From Gracilariopsis chorda (Eukaryota > Rhodophyta > Florideophyceae > Gracilariales > Gracilariaceae), in NCBI GenBank assembly GCA_003194525.1, contig NBIV01000054.1, forward strand, positions 186,001 to 250,000: 64,000 nt of DNA. Reading direction: 5' to 3'. The notes beneath the pieces are model-generated. The model saw only the letters and a list, made by a program, of their open reading frames with translations, did no database searches and was not told the DNA's origin. Positions 19,683-28,582 of the stretch are shown here, piece after piece. Both the position numbers and the translations under genes were made by a program. Position 1 is the stretch's first letter; each line of letters begins with the position of its first letter.

Positions 19683-22600
19683 ATGGCGCCGCCTCCGCCG
19701 TCAACGCCATCGCGCTACAACCTGCGCAGGAGGCCGTCCACGGCCACCCCGTCACACCGCGCACTCCGTCTTCTGCGTCGAATTGACGCTGACACGAATC
19801 CATCGCAGTCGCCTTCCGAACCGCGTCTCCTCCGTAGTGCAACCAAGAAAGAATCTTCTAATTCGAATGCACCCTCTGTCAGTGCAGATACTTCCCATCT
19901 TCCACGCCCGGATACCGCTACTCTCCCCTCTCCGCACGGCGAGTCGTCACGCCCTCCCCTCTCCGCCGCTGCAAAATCTTCCGCTCCCTCCCATTCTGTC
20001 AGCACTCCCTCCACCAGACGCAGACGCCCGTCTACTGCCCCGCCATCTGACAGAGTTTTGCGAAGCGCTTCTCGAACCCGACGACTTTCGCGACAACCTA
20101 TCCCAGAAACGTCGCGACTCTCTGTACAACCTTCTTCGCGTGATCTTGAGGCTCCCGACCGAATCGAACAACCAACTAACTCCACTGCGGCTCATTCGCG
20201 ACGAACCCGATCTCAACGTCTGCAGCAACAACAATCCACCGCCATGGGAAACGTGTTCAGTCGTTCCGCTTCGCCCGATTCCGCACGCGATTCTCCTCCC
20301 CGACGAGTGACTGCCCGCAAATCCATTCGGCGGGAGAGCACCACCGCGAGAAGACACAGTTCTCGCTTGCGACCAGTCTCTGCACGAAAGCCCGTATCTT
20401 CCGCACAACCGCCAGCAGCAGATGACTCCAGCTCCGAGCCCTCGCATACAAGCCCTATGGGCAGCACCATGCGTCGTTTGTTTCACGGCGCCCAGGCCCC
20501 ATCCCAAACCAGCGACGCCCCTGATTTTGCGACATGGCTCAGAGATGACCTTATCTCAGAATGCAGGCGGAATGGATTGCCGACTCGCGGCAGAAAAGCG
20601 GAGCTTGTTAATAGGCTCGTTCGCTTTCATGGCAGGGCAGCTGGTGCGTTAGCTAGACGAACTAGCTCCATGGACACCACTGTTCATGACAAGGGCTCTG
20701 CCGGTGCCGCTACTAGTGGTAGAGCACCTTCAGATCCTCAAGGGTCAAACCCTGCCAGAGGCACTGAGAAAGCCCTATCAACCGATATCCACATCAGCAA
20801 GGCAACTGATGACACGTCAAGGGACGATAGCGCAAAACATGATCTCCCCGCGCTCCAGAATGATGCTGTTGAGGATTGTTCGCATGCAAAACCGCATCGT
20901 GAATCCGAAGGGACGCTGTCCATTCCGGAAGTTCACAATTTTCAAGAAGAACAGGCGGAAAACGCGCAACGAGAAGAAGTCGTCAAAGAGCAGCGTCATG
21001 CCGTTTCATCAGCAAAACAGCCGGAGCAATCTCAATCTGATGCTGTTAATCAGTATGAGCACGTTCTGCCGCCTTCAGAGCAAATGAGGGACAATGAGAA
21101 ACCCCATTCACGCCCTTCCTCACCACACCCGGTTGAAGATATCAATCCGAAGAAGGGTTCCTCAACCCCAGCTGCGCAAGAAGTTACAGCGGAGCTGCAA
21201 ACAAATCAGCCGATGGATAGGGGAAGTGTGAAGAAACTCGATGAGCATCAAAATTCGATGCATATCGAGCATGGCCAGTCCGCTCCCGGAAAAGCAAATG
21301 CGGACGCTACGAAAACCCATCCAGCACTACCTTCTGAGCAGTACACCAGCGAGGAACTTATCTACTCACAATCACCAGGGCTGAATGCCGATGAGGGGGG
21401 ACTGAAGTCACAGGTTGTCGCAACGGAAGCAACGGGAATGGCGGACACGGTTGATGTGGAAATGAAGGATGCTAACAAAACCTCTACCGAACAACTGCGG
21501 TTAAGCCCTACGAAAAACACTGTCGAGCATGGTGCTGCACACAAAGACGGCTTGGGAGGCAACACATTTCAAACAGGTCTGGAGAGGGACGGCCCGAAGG
21601 CAATGGACGGCGTTCAAGATGAAACGAATAGTGCTATTCAAATATGCGCTAGGGTTAATGATTCAGGCGCGATTCAGTTTGAACCTGCGCAAGAGCTCGC
21701 GTCACAGAATCCTGTTGATGGAAGAGAATCAGAGGACTTGCGGGTGCGTGAAGAAGAAAATCAGCGTCACAACCACGCACCTCTTCTGAATGTGGACGCA
21801 GATGGAAAGAATCCCACCGAACCAATGGATAGCTGTTCTCGAGAACTCGCTCAGCAAAGCGCGGAGCAAGGGGAAACAACGCAGATCGAGCCTGACTTTA
21901 TGCGTATCGATGAGCCTGCCCAAGCTGGAGGTTCTTCTCCTTGGCAATCCTCACCAAAAGAGGATCAGGCCGTGGAGACGTTTGCGAGATGGAAACGGCC
22001 CATTGCCGGCAAAGAGGAGGAGGTTGCACGCACCCCAGATGTTATTGACCTTGATGCCGATTCTGAAGGTAATGATTATGACGAAGAAGTTGATTCTGAT
22101 CGATCAAATAGTGAAAGCATCCAAGACTCAGTAGACGAAAGCCAATCTCACGAACGTGGTGAAGCTGTAATTGAGACAAGAGAAGAGCCAACTCCACAAA
22201 CTGAAGAGGTGGAGGAAGCTAAACTAAACAGTGACGAGGACATTGATGAAGACGAAGACGAGGATGAATATGGAGATGAAGGTATCAGTATCGATAAGAA
22301 GTTATCTTCGCAAGATGAGAGCGAGTTGAACCAAGAGGCAGTTCGGGGACCCCAGGATGTGGAAAGTGCTTTGAATGAACAAGATGGGGTACGCCAAAGA
22401 GTACATGTTTCTCGCGAGAACAGAAATGACACCCGTCGGAAACCAGATTATACTGACGAGGATGAGGATGATACCAAGAATAAGAAAAACTTAGGTGAAC
22501 GTAGACTCTCAGGTTTCGAAAGAAGTTTGGTCGAAACGGAAAATGATAAGATCGGATCCGAGAGGTTACCTGTTTCCATGGATGTTGAAGTAATCGATTT

Positions 22601-25085
22601 GCAAGAAGACTCTAGAATGGCCGACGAAGATGAAGATGAGGAGGAAAAGGAAGAAGAAGAAGTGGCTGAGGAGAGTGAGGACGGTGAACTCAGTGATGCA
22701 GAACGCGACGAACGCAGTAGCGAACCGCTTACTATAGATGGCAGACAACACGCTCCGCCTCCTAACGACGGGACCAGCCCTGAACTGATCCTTAAAGTAT
22801 CACCGTCATCAGATTCGCCACAGAGAGAAAGCGAAGAAGACGAAGAAATGAACCAGACTGGACGCCAAACCACAGAAGATAAGGGTGTCGTCGCAGATTC
22901 TGAGGTGGATGAAATGCAGACCGAAAAGCTTGAACTTTCAGAAGATGAGGCTAATGAAAACGACAGCTCCAAGTCTCTCGATCGAACGAAACAAGAAACA
23001 CTCAGCAATGATGAAGATTATTCCAGTGGGAGCGCTTCCGCAGAGGAGCACGGGACGGTGGCTAAGAAAGGTCTGATCAAGGTTGCGTCTAAGCGACTCC
23101 GAACGAGTTACAAACAAAGCCCGTCTCATACTCCTGAACAAGTCGATGCAAACAAACTTATTGGTGAAGATGGTCCGCAAAAAGCTCAAGAACAGTCTTC
23201 CGATGAGCACAAACGAAGTTGGCCCATTACTGATAGAGGAGAAGACAGTCAAGTTGCAGATGGAGCGTATAGCCGGGACTCGAATGAAATTGTGGAATTT
23301 AGTGAGTCCCCGTTGCCAAGCCCAAGGAGTTTTAAAGCTTCCGTTGAAGCTGGCAAAGACAAATCTCTGCAGAACGAATGCCCACATCCGTCTGCTTCCG
23401 AAGTTTTAGATGAACCCAAAGTTGAACTCACATCAAGGGGATCCGAATCTCGGCATTTTGAAAACGCTGAACTACCGTCTTCCAATTCTGGCCTTCAAAA
23501 GCAAAGCATTAGCATTCCAGAAAAGACCTACACGAAACTCGAGGTTGATTCTCCACGAAGGAATAGAGCAAATGAGGAATACGTAACACTTGCTGGACAT
23601 GAAAGCCCATCGTTTGGGAGGAATCCGGAAATTGGCTTTCAACAGTCGAAAGTAGTTGATGAACCCACTCCGGAGGTCAGTGGCATGAATATGACTTCCA
23701 GGCATCGGGAGATGGGTGTGGAAGTTCAACCTTCTGACCAAGCCGAAGTAGTGCACAGTTCATCATCAGAGGTTGAAGAAGAAAAGCCTTCTCCTGCACA
23801 ATGCCGTTCAAATTCGAATCGCCATGAGAGTATGAGGAATTTGACTCAGATGGAGGAATATGCTCCGACAGAAACTGAAAACAGAGCTCTGGAAGTTGTT
23901 CAGGGACGCAGTTCTCAAAGCCATCAGCAAGACTATCCGACACAGCCACAGGAAGCTGCCAGAAGTTTGGCTGAACCGGTTGCTTCTCCCAGTACAGAGC
24001 TTGTTCTAGAGAAAGAAAAAGTTGCACCCGCAGCTGGTTTACCAAGTTTATCTCGCCAAGTCTCGCAGTCAGCGAAGCGTGATTTTAACTTTCGTACCCA
24101 AGATCTCCTACAGCTACAACATACAAAGCCTGTGTCAAATTCTGATTCAAAGCAAGCGAAACTTGTGTTGTCGGGAGACGTTAGCGATCAAAAGTCTGTT
24201 CTCGGCAGAGTAATGCCACGTACGCAACGGCCAACAGGACTAGAAGATGTAGAACATGTTCAAACCAATCGACAATCAGTGCAGAATTTCACCTCTGACC
24301 TTTTCTCAATAGTTAAGGCGGGGAATCACTATGCTTCGCGAAATGGTGTTGAGAACATGAACAGATCGCATGAAAACGGCTCAGTCCCAAGTCTACAGTC
24401 AAGTGGAAGCAAACGACGTCCTCTAGATAGAGATGGGAATGTAGCGAACCAAAGTGAACGCCCTCAGAAGATTCGCAGAACCAGTGGCTTGGTGAAATTC
24501 TGTCCCATGCCGACACCAGATTCAACCATCAGAGAGTTCGCGTCTGCTTTGAATCATCGGCGACATCAAAATGAAATCCCGGAGGGCGGACAAGGAATGT
24601 CTGCCAACCTTGAGCGCTTGAGAAGATTGGAAGAGAAACACAAAAACCCAGCTATGTCATCCTTTAAGTTACCTCCATTGAGCTTTGCAAGTGGTCGTAT
24701 ATACACACAACAACAGTACCAGGATCAAGCACTGGTGTTTCACCCGGGATCTGTCTTCCTGGAAACTGATATGCAACCGAGAAAGGCCGCGAAGCACTCT
24801 TTCGGAATCATTCCTCGGCCAGACAAAGAAAAGTTTATTAAGGAGTCTAGGCAACGATTGGAAGCACACAGATTGAAAGCTCGAAGCAGACAGTCTGTTA
24901 AGTCTCCGTTCCTGAACGGTAATGGCCTGCATCCGTTGAGATCAAACGCACCGTCGTCAAGGCCCTCGACGTCTCTCCCCGCGGAAGGGTTTAGACATGT
25001 GGGAAGCCATAGTAACAAAGCCAGGAAGCGTGTTACATTCAACGATTCCACGGATCCCGGCACCAAACGAAGGAGAAGGCTGTAG
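19683..25085 (+). CDS. large acidic SAP-domain nuclear protein with SUMO- and PP1-binding-type motifs
   Basis: A single 1800-residue frame of unknown function. Near the start is RYNLRRRPSTATP, echoing the YNLR motif of the divergent nucleoporin neighbour. A SAP-like domain lies near 285-325 (FATWLRDDLISECRRNGLPTRGRKAELVNRLVRF in outline), a fold that binds AT-rich DNA or chromatin. The middle is very acidic (runs of DEDED and EEEKEEEE near 800-1000). Two SUMO-interaction-like cores occur, DVIDLDAD (near 22040) and EVIDLQED (near 22585), each flanked by acidic residues. The end is RKRVTFND followed by KRRRRL. KRVTF fits the RVxF docking consensus for protein phosphatase 1, and the terminal basic run fits a nuclear localisation signal. 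GTG at 19629 was rejected in favour of ATG at 19683. A chromatin or nuclear-periphery scaffold is an inference. Confidence 0.75.
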   Translation: MAPPPPSTPSRYNLRRRPSTATPSHRALRLLRRIDADTNPSQSPSEPRLLRSATKKESSNSNAPSVSADTSHLPRPDTATLPSPHGESSRPPLSAAAKSSAPSHSVSTPSTRRRRPSTAPPSDRVLRSASRTRRLSRQPIPETSRLSVQPSSRDLEAPDRIEQPTNSTAAHSRRTRSQRLQQQQSTAMGNVFSRSASPDSARDSPPRRVTARKSIRRESTTARRHSSRLRPVSARKPVSSAQPPAADDSSSEPSHTSPMGSTMRRLFHGAQAPSQTSDAPDFATWLRDDLISECRRNGLPTRGRKAELVNRLVRFHGRAAGALARRTSSMDTTVHDKGSAGAATSGRAPSDPQGSNPARGTEKALSTDIHISKATDDTSRDDSAKHDLPALQNDAVEDCSHAKPHRESEGTLSIPEVHNFQEEQAENAQREEVVKEQRHAVSSAKQPEQSQSDAVNQYEHVLPPSEQMRDNEKPHSRPSSPHPVEDINPKKGSSTPAAQEVTAELQTNQPMDRGSVKKLDEHQNSMHIEHGQSAPGKANADATKTHPALPSEQYTSEELIYSQSPGLNADEGGLKSQVVATEATGMADTVDVEMKDANKTSTEQLRLSPTKNTVEHGAAHKDGLGGNTFQTGLERDGPKAMDGVQDETNSAIQICARVNDSGAIQFEPAQELASQNPVDGRESEDLRVREEENQRHNHAPLLNVDADGKNPTEPMDSCSRELAQQSAEQGETTQIEPDFMRIDEPAQAGGSSPWQSSPKEDQAVETFARWKRPIAGKEEEVARTPDVIDLDADSEGNDYDEEVDSDRSNSESIQDSVDESQSHERGEAVIETREEPTPQTEEVEEAKLNSDEDIDEDEDEDEYGDEGISIDKKLSSQDESELNQEAVRGPQDVESALNEQDGVRQRVHVSRENRNDTRRKPDYTDEDEDDTKNKKNLGERRLSGFERSLVETENDKIGSERLPVSMDVEVIDLQEDSRMADEDEDEEEKEEEEVAEESEDGELSDAERDERSSEPLTIDGRQHAPPPNDGTSPELILKVSPSSDSPQRESEEDEEMNQTGRQTTEDKGVVADSEVDEMQTEKLELSEDEANENDSSKSLDRTKQETLSNDEDYSSGSASAEEHGTVAKKGLIKVASKRLRTSYKQSPSHTPEQVDANKLIGEDGPQKAQEQSSDEHKRSWPITDRGEDSQVADGAYSRDSNEIVEFSESPLPSPRSFKASVEAGKDKSLQNECPHPSASEVLDEPKVELTSRGSESRHFENAELPSSNSGLQKQSISIPEKTYTKLEVDSPRRNRANEEYVTLAGHESPSFGRNPEIGFQQSKVVDEPTPEVSGMNMTSRHREMGVEVQPSDQAEVVHSSSSEVEEEKPSPAQCRSNSNRHESMRNLTQMEEYAPTETENRALEVVQGRSSQSHQQDYPTQPQEAARSLAEPVASPSTELVLEKEKVAPAAGLPSLSRQVSQSAKRDFNFRTQDLLQLQHTKPVSNSDSKQAKLVLSGDVSDQKSVLGRVMPRTQRPTGLEDVEHVQTNRQSVQNFTSDLFSIVKAGNHYASRNGVENMNRSHENGSVPSLQSSGSKRRPLDRDGNVANQSERPQKIRRTSGLVKFCPMPTPDSTIREFASALNHRRHQNEIPEGGQGMSANLERLRRLEEKHKNPAMSSFKLPPLSFASGRIYTQQQYQDQALVFHPGSVFLETDMQPRKAAKHSFGIIPRPDKEKFIKESRQRLEAHRLKARSRQSVKSPFLNGNGLHPLRSNAPSSRPSTSLPAEGFRHVGSHSNKARKRVTFNDSTDPGTKRRRRL

Positions 25086-25567
25086 TTTTTACTCTGCTTT
25101 CTAGGAACGGGCGGAATCACGTGCGAGCCAACGCTTGACCCTTCAACCTTTTACCCTTCTTTACCAACGGTGTCGAGATATAGCGATGTCCCTGTAGTCA
25201 TCCCTCGTAGATTGCTTTATCCTCAATTTTGTTTACTGTGACCAACCGACGTAACTACGACTTGTGCTGCACCAAACAGTACACTGACCTGTTTTGCTCA
25301 TAAAGAACAAAACCCTTTTCAAACGACATATGTGTATGAAGCTGCCCTTACGGGCAGACATACTGTAGGTAGGGTTAGCGGTCCGCTACCAAAGGTACTT
25401 GAAGACAATGTTATGGCCCTGCAGGGCGAATGTTTGCAGACAGCAATTGTTTATCACTTTCTTTCTTGAACGGGAATTCTTCACGACATTCTCGTTACCA
25501 AGGGTACCTCGCGTCGTGGTTCGGATCTTTCGGTCGCAAGCAGCCTAGTAACAAACAGCTAATCAAC
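25086..25567. other. intergenic, upstream region of the SDR gene
   Basis: Contains a near-palindromic GGTTAGCGGTCCGCTACC at 25373-25390 that also occurs twice near 49.6 kb. An in-frame ATG at 25430 could add 46 residues (Ser/Arg-rich, few acids) to the SDR protein as a targeting peptide. Confidence 0.5.
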
Positions 25568-26395
25568 ATGGTCCTTATCCCAACCTTTTCGGATGATTAT
25601 GGTCCATGGGCACTTTTAACAGGTGCGTCTTCGGGCATTGGAGCAGAATTTGTGCGTCAACTAGCACCGAGTGGTTTGAAGCTAATCCTTGTGGCGAGAA
25701 GAAAGGAGCGTATGCAGCAGCTTTCCCATGAAGTTGAGAATAAATACGGAACTGAGGTCAAGATCATTGCGACTGATCTTGCAAATGAGAGCGGATGGCA
25801 ACACGTAGTCTCTGAGTGTGAGAACCTAGAAATAGGATTGCTAATCAACAATGCCGGGATGCAGACGCACGGATCATTCTTTCGTGACCCCGTAGCAAAG
25901 CATTTGGATATCGTCAAGCTGAATTCCTCCGCCGTTGTGGCATTGACACATGCTTTCGGAAGCAAGATGGTGCGAAGGAAGAAAGGAGGAATCATTATAA
26001 CAAGCAGTATATCCTCAACGCCTATCCCATGGGTTGCCACATACTGCGCATCCAAAAGTTTTGCATCGACATTTGGCAGAAGCATTCGAGAAGAACTTTT
26101 GCAATACGGTGTCGGTTTGACCGTACTTGAACCTGCTATAGTGACTTCAGAGATGAGCGCTGAAGTACAGAAAACAGTGGACATGAGTAGCGGAGCATTC
26201 CCTGAGCAACCAGTGGAGGAGTGTGTGAGCGAGGCCTTAGACGCGTTTATGAGAGGTAGACCGAAAATTATTCCAGGACTGAGAAATCGTCTTCAAGTAG
26301 GGGTAATGAGATCACTCCCAGAAGCATTGCAAATGAGATTGCTGAATGCTGACATGGAGCGGGCTATGGATGAGGAAGTAAAAAAGTCCAGCTGA
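25568..26395 (+). CDS. short-chain dehydrogenase/reductase (SDR)
   Basis: A 275-residue classical SDR, a NAD(P)-dependent oxidoreductase whose substrate cannot be read from sequence. The cofactor motif is TGASSGIG near residue 18, followed by ARR, which points to NADP(H) preference. NNAG lies near 95. The catalytic Ser is in SSISS, and the Tyr and Lys are in YCASK, so the catalytic set is complete. The style resembles the bacterial DltE/YqjQ-like SDRs and the 17-beta-HSD-like group. The ATG at 25568 has a good context (CAACATGG). The alternative ATG at 25430 would add a Ser/Arg-rich leader that could send the enzyme to an organelle. Confidence 0.9.
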   Translation: MVLIPTFSDDYGPWALLTGASSGIGAEFVRQLAPSGLKLILVARRKERMQQLSHEVENKYGTEVKIIATDLANESGWQHVVSECENLEIGLLINNAGMQTHGSFFRDPVAKHLDIVKLNSSAVVALTHAFGSKMVRRKKGGIIITSSISSTPIPWVATYCASKSFASTFGRSIREELLQYGVGLTVLEPAIVTSEMSAEVQKTVDMSSGAFPEQPVEECVSEALDAFMRGRPKIIPGLRNRLQVGVMRSLPEALQMRLLNADMERAMDEEVKKSS

Positions 26396-27324
26396 GCAAC
26401 AGGACGGTAGTGTAAAGAAAGAAGTCAAAGTGTGCGCTTGGCGTTTGCTAAACATGCCATACTAAGCTATACCTGCATTCGGCACTGAATTAAAAGGTTA
26501 ACCCTTTACCCTGGCACAGCGTAAGACAGGAATGTGAAACGCTCGCAAGAGGAACGATCGTGAGGGTTAAGGATAGCGAGGAGTTGGATGATTCTTGACA
26601 GGTCTATCCACTAGTTACTATATACTCTTGCTCGTTTTGGAATTCTTGAATGATGGTTTAAGAAACTTGGTAAGTCTAACTTAGGCAAAGTTTCTCTCCG
26701 CCCCAGGAAGGACAGTTTCTCCGTTGTCACTATCTCATTTTCCAAGGCATTGCACAGAGCTTTAAACTTCAGAATCATAGCCCTAACTTCCCGTCGGTGG
26801 TGATCTGCAAGGACGAGTTCCACACCCCGAATGATGAGGGACGGAGTATGGACAGTAGTGTCGAAAATGGCCCCGCTCCAGCACCTGAATTGAATTGAAC
26901 TGTACCACTTGAAGTTCAATGTGGTAGTCTACATCGTGATGCGTGAATTCATCCTGAAGTGCCGGTTCGGAGTTTCGCAAAAAGTGAGAACCAATTTTCT
27001 GAAATATAAAATTAGTTTGCAAATATTTCATAACTGCGCGTACGAAAGCGCAAAGCAAGTTGCGTTGAAATAGGACCGCTGGTATATATAGTCCGCATCG
27101 TCCCCCAGCATATGTTCAGCGCCGGGGAAACACGTGACAGTGCGTGTGCGTGAAGCGAGACTGACAAGCCTTCGAACTTAAACGTCTTTTGCATTCGAGA
27201 AAGCACATCGCGACTGAACTCTCCTTCCTTCGCTGCGAAAGCGCCGGGACGCGGCAGAGTCTGATAGTTTCAAGCTTTCTGCACTTAAAGCTTTGCGACA
27301 CGCTCAACCTTGTACTCCTGCACA
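26396..27324. other. intergenic with promoter of the LEO1 gene
   Basis: No gene was recognised in the first 650 bp. The palindrome AAAGGTTAACCCTTT-like sequence lies near 26494-26508. A TATA box at 27083-27090 begins the LEO1 promoter. The 240 bp after it would be an untranslated leader that includes at least one upstream ATG. Confidence 0.5.
27083..27090 (+). promoter_or_regulatory. TATA box, probably of the LEO1 gene
   Basis: Perfect TATATATA about 240 bp before the LEO1 ATG at 27325. The site is symmetric, so strand is assigned from the downstream gene. Confidence 0.5.
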
Positions 27325-28482
27325 ATGTCGGACAATTCTGACGACGAGTTCCCAGATACCACCACTCGTCAGCGTACAGAAGAGGCCGCGGCTGCCGTCC
27401 GGGATATAGCTGATTTGTCTGATGATGAATCTGAAGAAGAAAGAAAACCATCGCAAGACGTGAGGCCATCACCGCCTTCCCCAGTTCCTGATGATGACGA
27501 ACCAGGCAGGTCGGATGAAGACGGTTTTAAACATGAGGACGAAGACGAAATAACTCCGAAGAACGAACCTGTCGTAGAGGAAGACGGGCAGCGCGAGGAC
27601 CGCGAAGAAACCCCTGACATTGACGACAAGTATGAGAGATACGCCGTACGTCATGGGCAAACACAACATAATGTCGATATTCTCCATTTTCCGCCAAGTG
27701 TATCTTTCCATATGTCGCTTACGACCGATTTGGCCGATCTTCCCGTCGAAGAGAATCCAATCCTGTTTCGGCTGAAACCGGAAATGAGAAGGAAAGGCCA
27801 ATCAGACGCGCAAACATTGCTTGAATTCGTGAAGAAGAACCCTGATCCGTTTGCGCTAAGGAAAATCCTTGAGACGAACGCACATTTAATAACATGGTCG
27901 GATGGTTCCAAGACCATTACCATAGGAAACGAGCAGTTCCTACTTATCGACGATGTTATAGCATCGAAACATTATGTCTTCCGTCGGGGTGATCGCATTC
28001 AAACTTTCGAAGCAGAGGTGGGGGGTATCCGCAGAGTCCAACCTTCAACGACCGGGTCCGCAACTGCGAAGATAGCCTTAGCGAAGGCGCAGAAAAGAGC
28101 TCGCAGCTCTGGTTTCGGCCCTACCGGCCGAACTATGATGCGTTGTATGGATGATGGCGGCGAATTGGAGGAGGAGAAGGCCAAACAAGAGAGCTTAAGA
28201 CGTCACCGAGAACGTCTCAAGATGGAAGCGAGGCGCAGACAGGCCCGCGAGCGTAATATGCGTCCTTCGAGGGGTCTGACGACAGAACTGCTAGAATCGA
28301 ATGATGAAGACAGCGGAGAGGATGAAAAAATGCGGCGCATTGAAGAAAGAGTTGGTGAAAGCCGTCTAATGCGAGCAAAGAGAGCAGCGCCGCCGAGAAT
28401 TGAAGTCTCAGTGAAGAGAAGAAAGGCCGGCGGTAGAAGAGTCTTATCTGACTCCGACGACGGAGACGATGAAATTGAATAA
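27325..28482 (+). CDS. LEO1: LEO1-like subunit of the Paf1 transcription elongation complex
   Basis: LEO1 is part of the Paf1 complex, which travels with RNA polymerase II and promotes histone modification during elongation. The 385-residue protein has the family layout. An acidic Ser/Glu/Asp-rich N-terminus (SDNSDDEFPD, DLSDDESEEE) runs to about 110. The conserved LEO1 core lies at about 120-270, with FPPSVSF, NPILFRLKP, TNAHLITWSDGS and ASKHYVFRRGD-type segments. A highly charged, helical Arg/Glu-rich tail ends in SDSDDGDDEIE. The ATG at 27325 begins MSDNSDDEF; the frame upstream begins only with TTG. The gene ends 100 bp from the convergent tandem GET3 gene. Confidence 0.9.
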   Translation: MSDNSDDEFPDTTTRQRTEEAAAAVRDIADLSDDESEEERKPSQDVRPSPPSPVPDDDEPGRSDEDGFKHEDEDEITPKNEPVVEEDGQREDREETPDIDDKYERYAVRHGQTQHNVDILHFPPSVSFHMSLTTDLADLPVEENPILFRLKPEMRRKGQSDAQTLLEFVKKNPDPFALRKILETNAHLITWSDGSKTITIGNEQFLLIDDVIASKHYVFRRGDRIQTFEAEVGGIRRVQPSTTGSATAKIALAKAQKRARSSGFGPTGRTMMRCMDDGGELEEEKAKQESLRRHRERLKMEARRRQARERNMRPSRGLTTELLESNDEDSGEDEKMRRIEERVGESRLMRAKRAAPPRIEVSVKRRKAGGRRVLSDSDDGDDEIE

Positions 28483-28582
28483 CGCCTCTCCAGTGTCATT
28501 CTTTACATTTTTGTTTTCTGTGTTCAGTCAAAATGAGTCGTACGCACGAGCTTGTCTTCGTATACTATTAGGCATCATATGG

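Noticed and set aside
25430..25567. N-terminal extension of the SDR protein
   Set aside because: It is an open in-frame leader with an ATG, but the downstream ATG at 25568 has the better context and already begins a complete SDR fold. Kept only as an alternative start.
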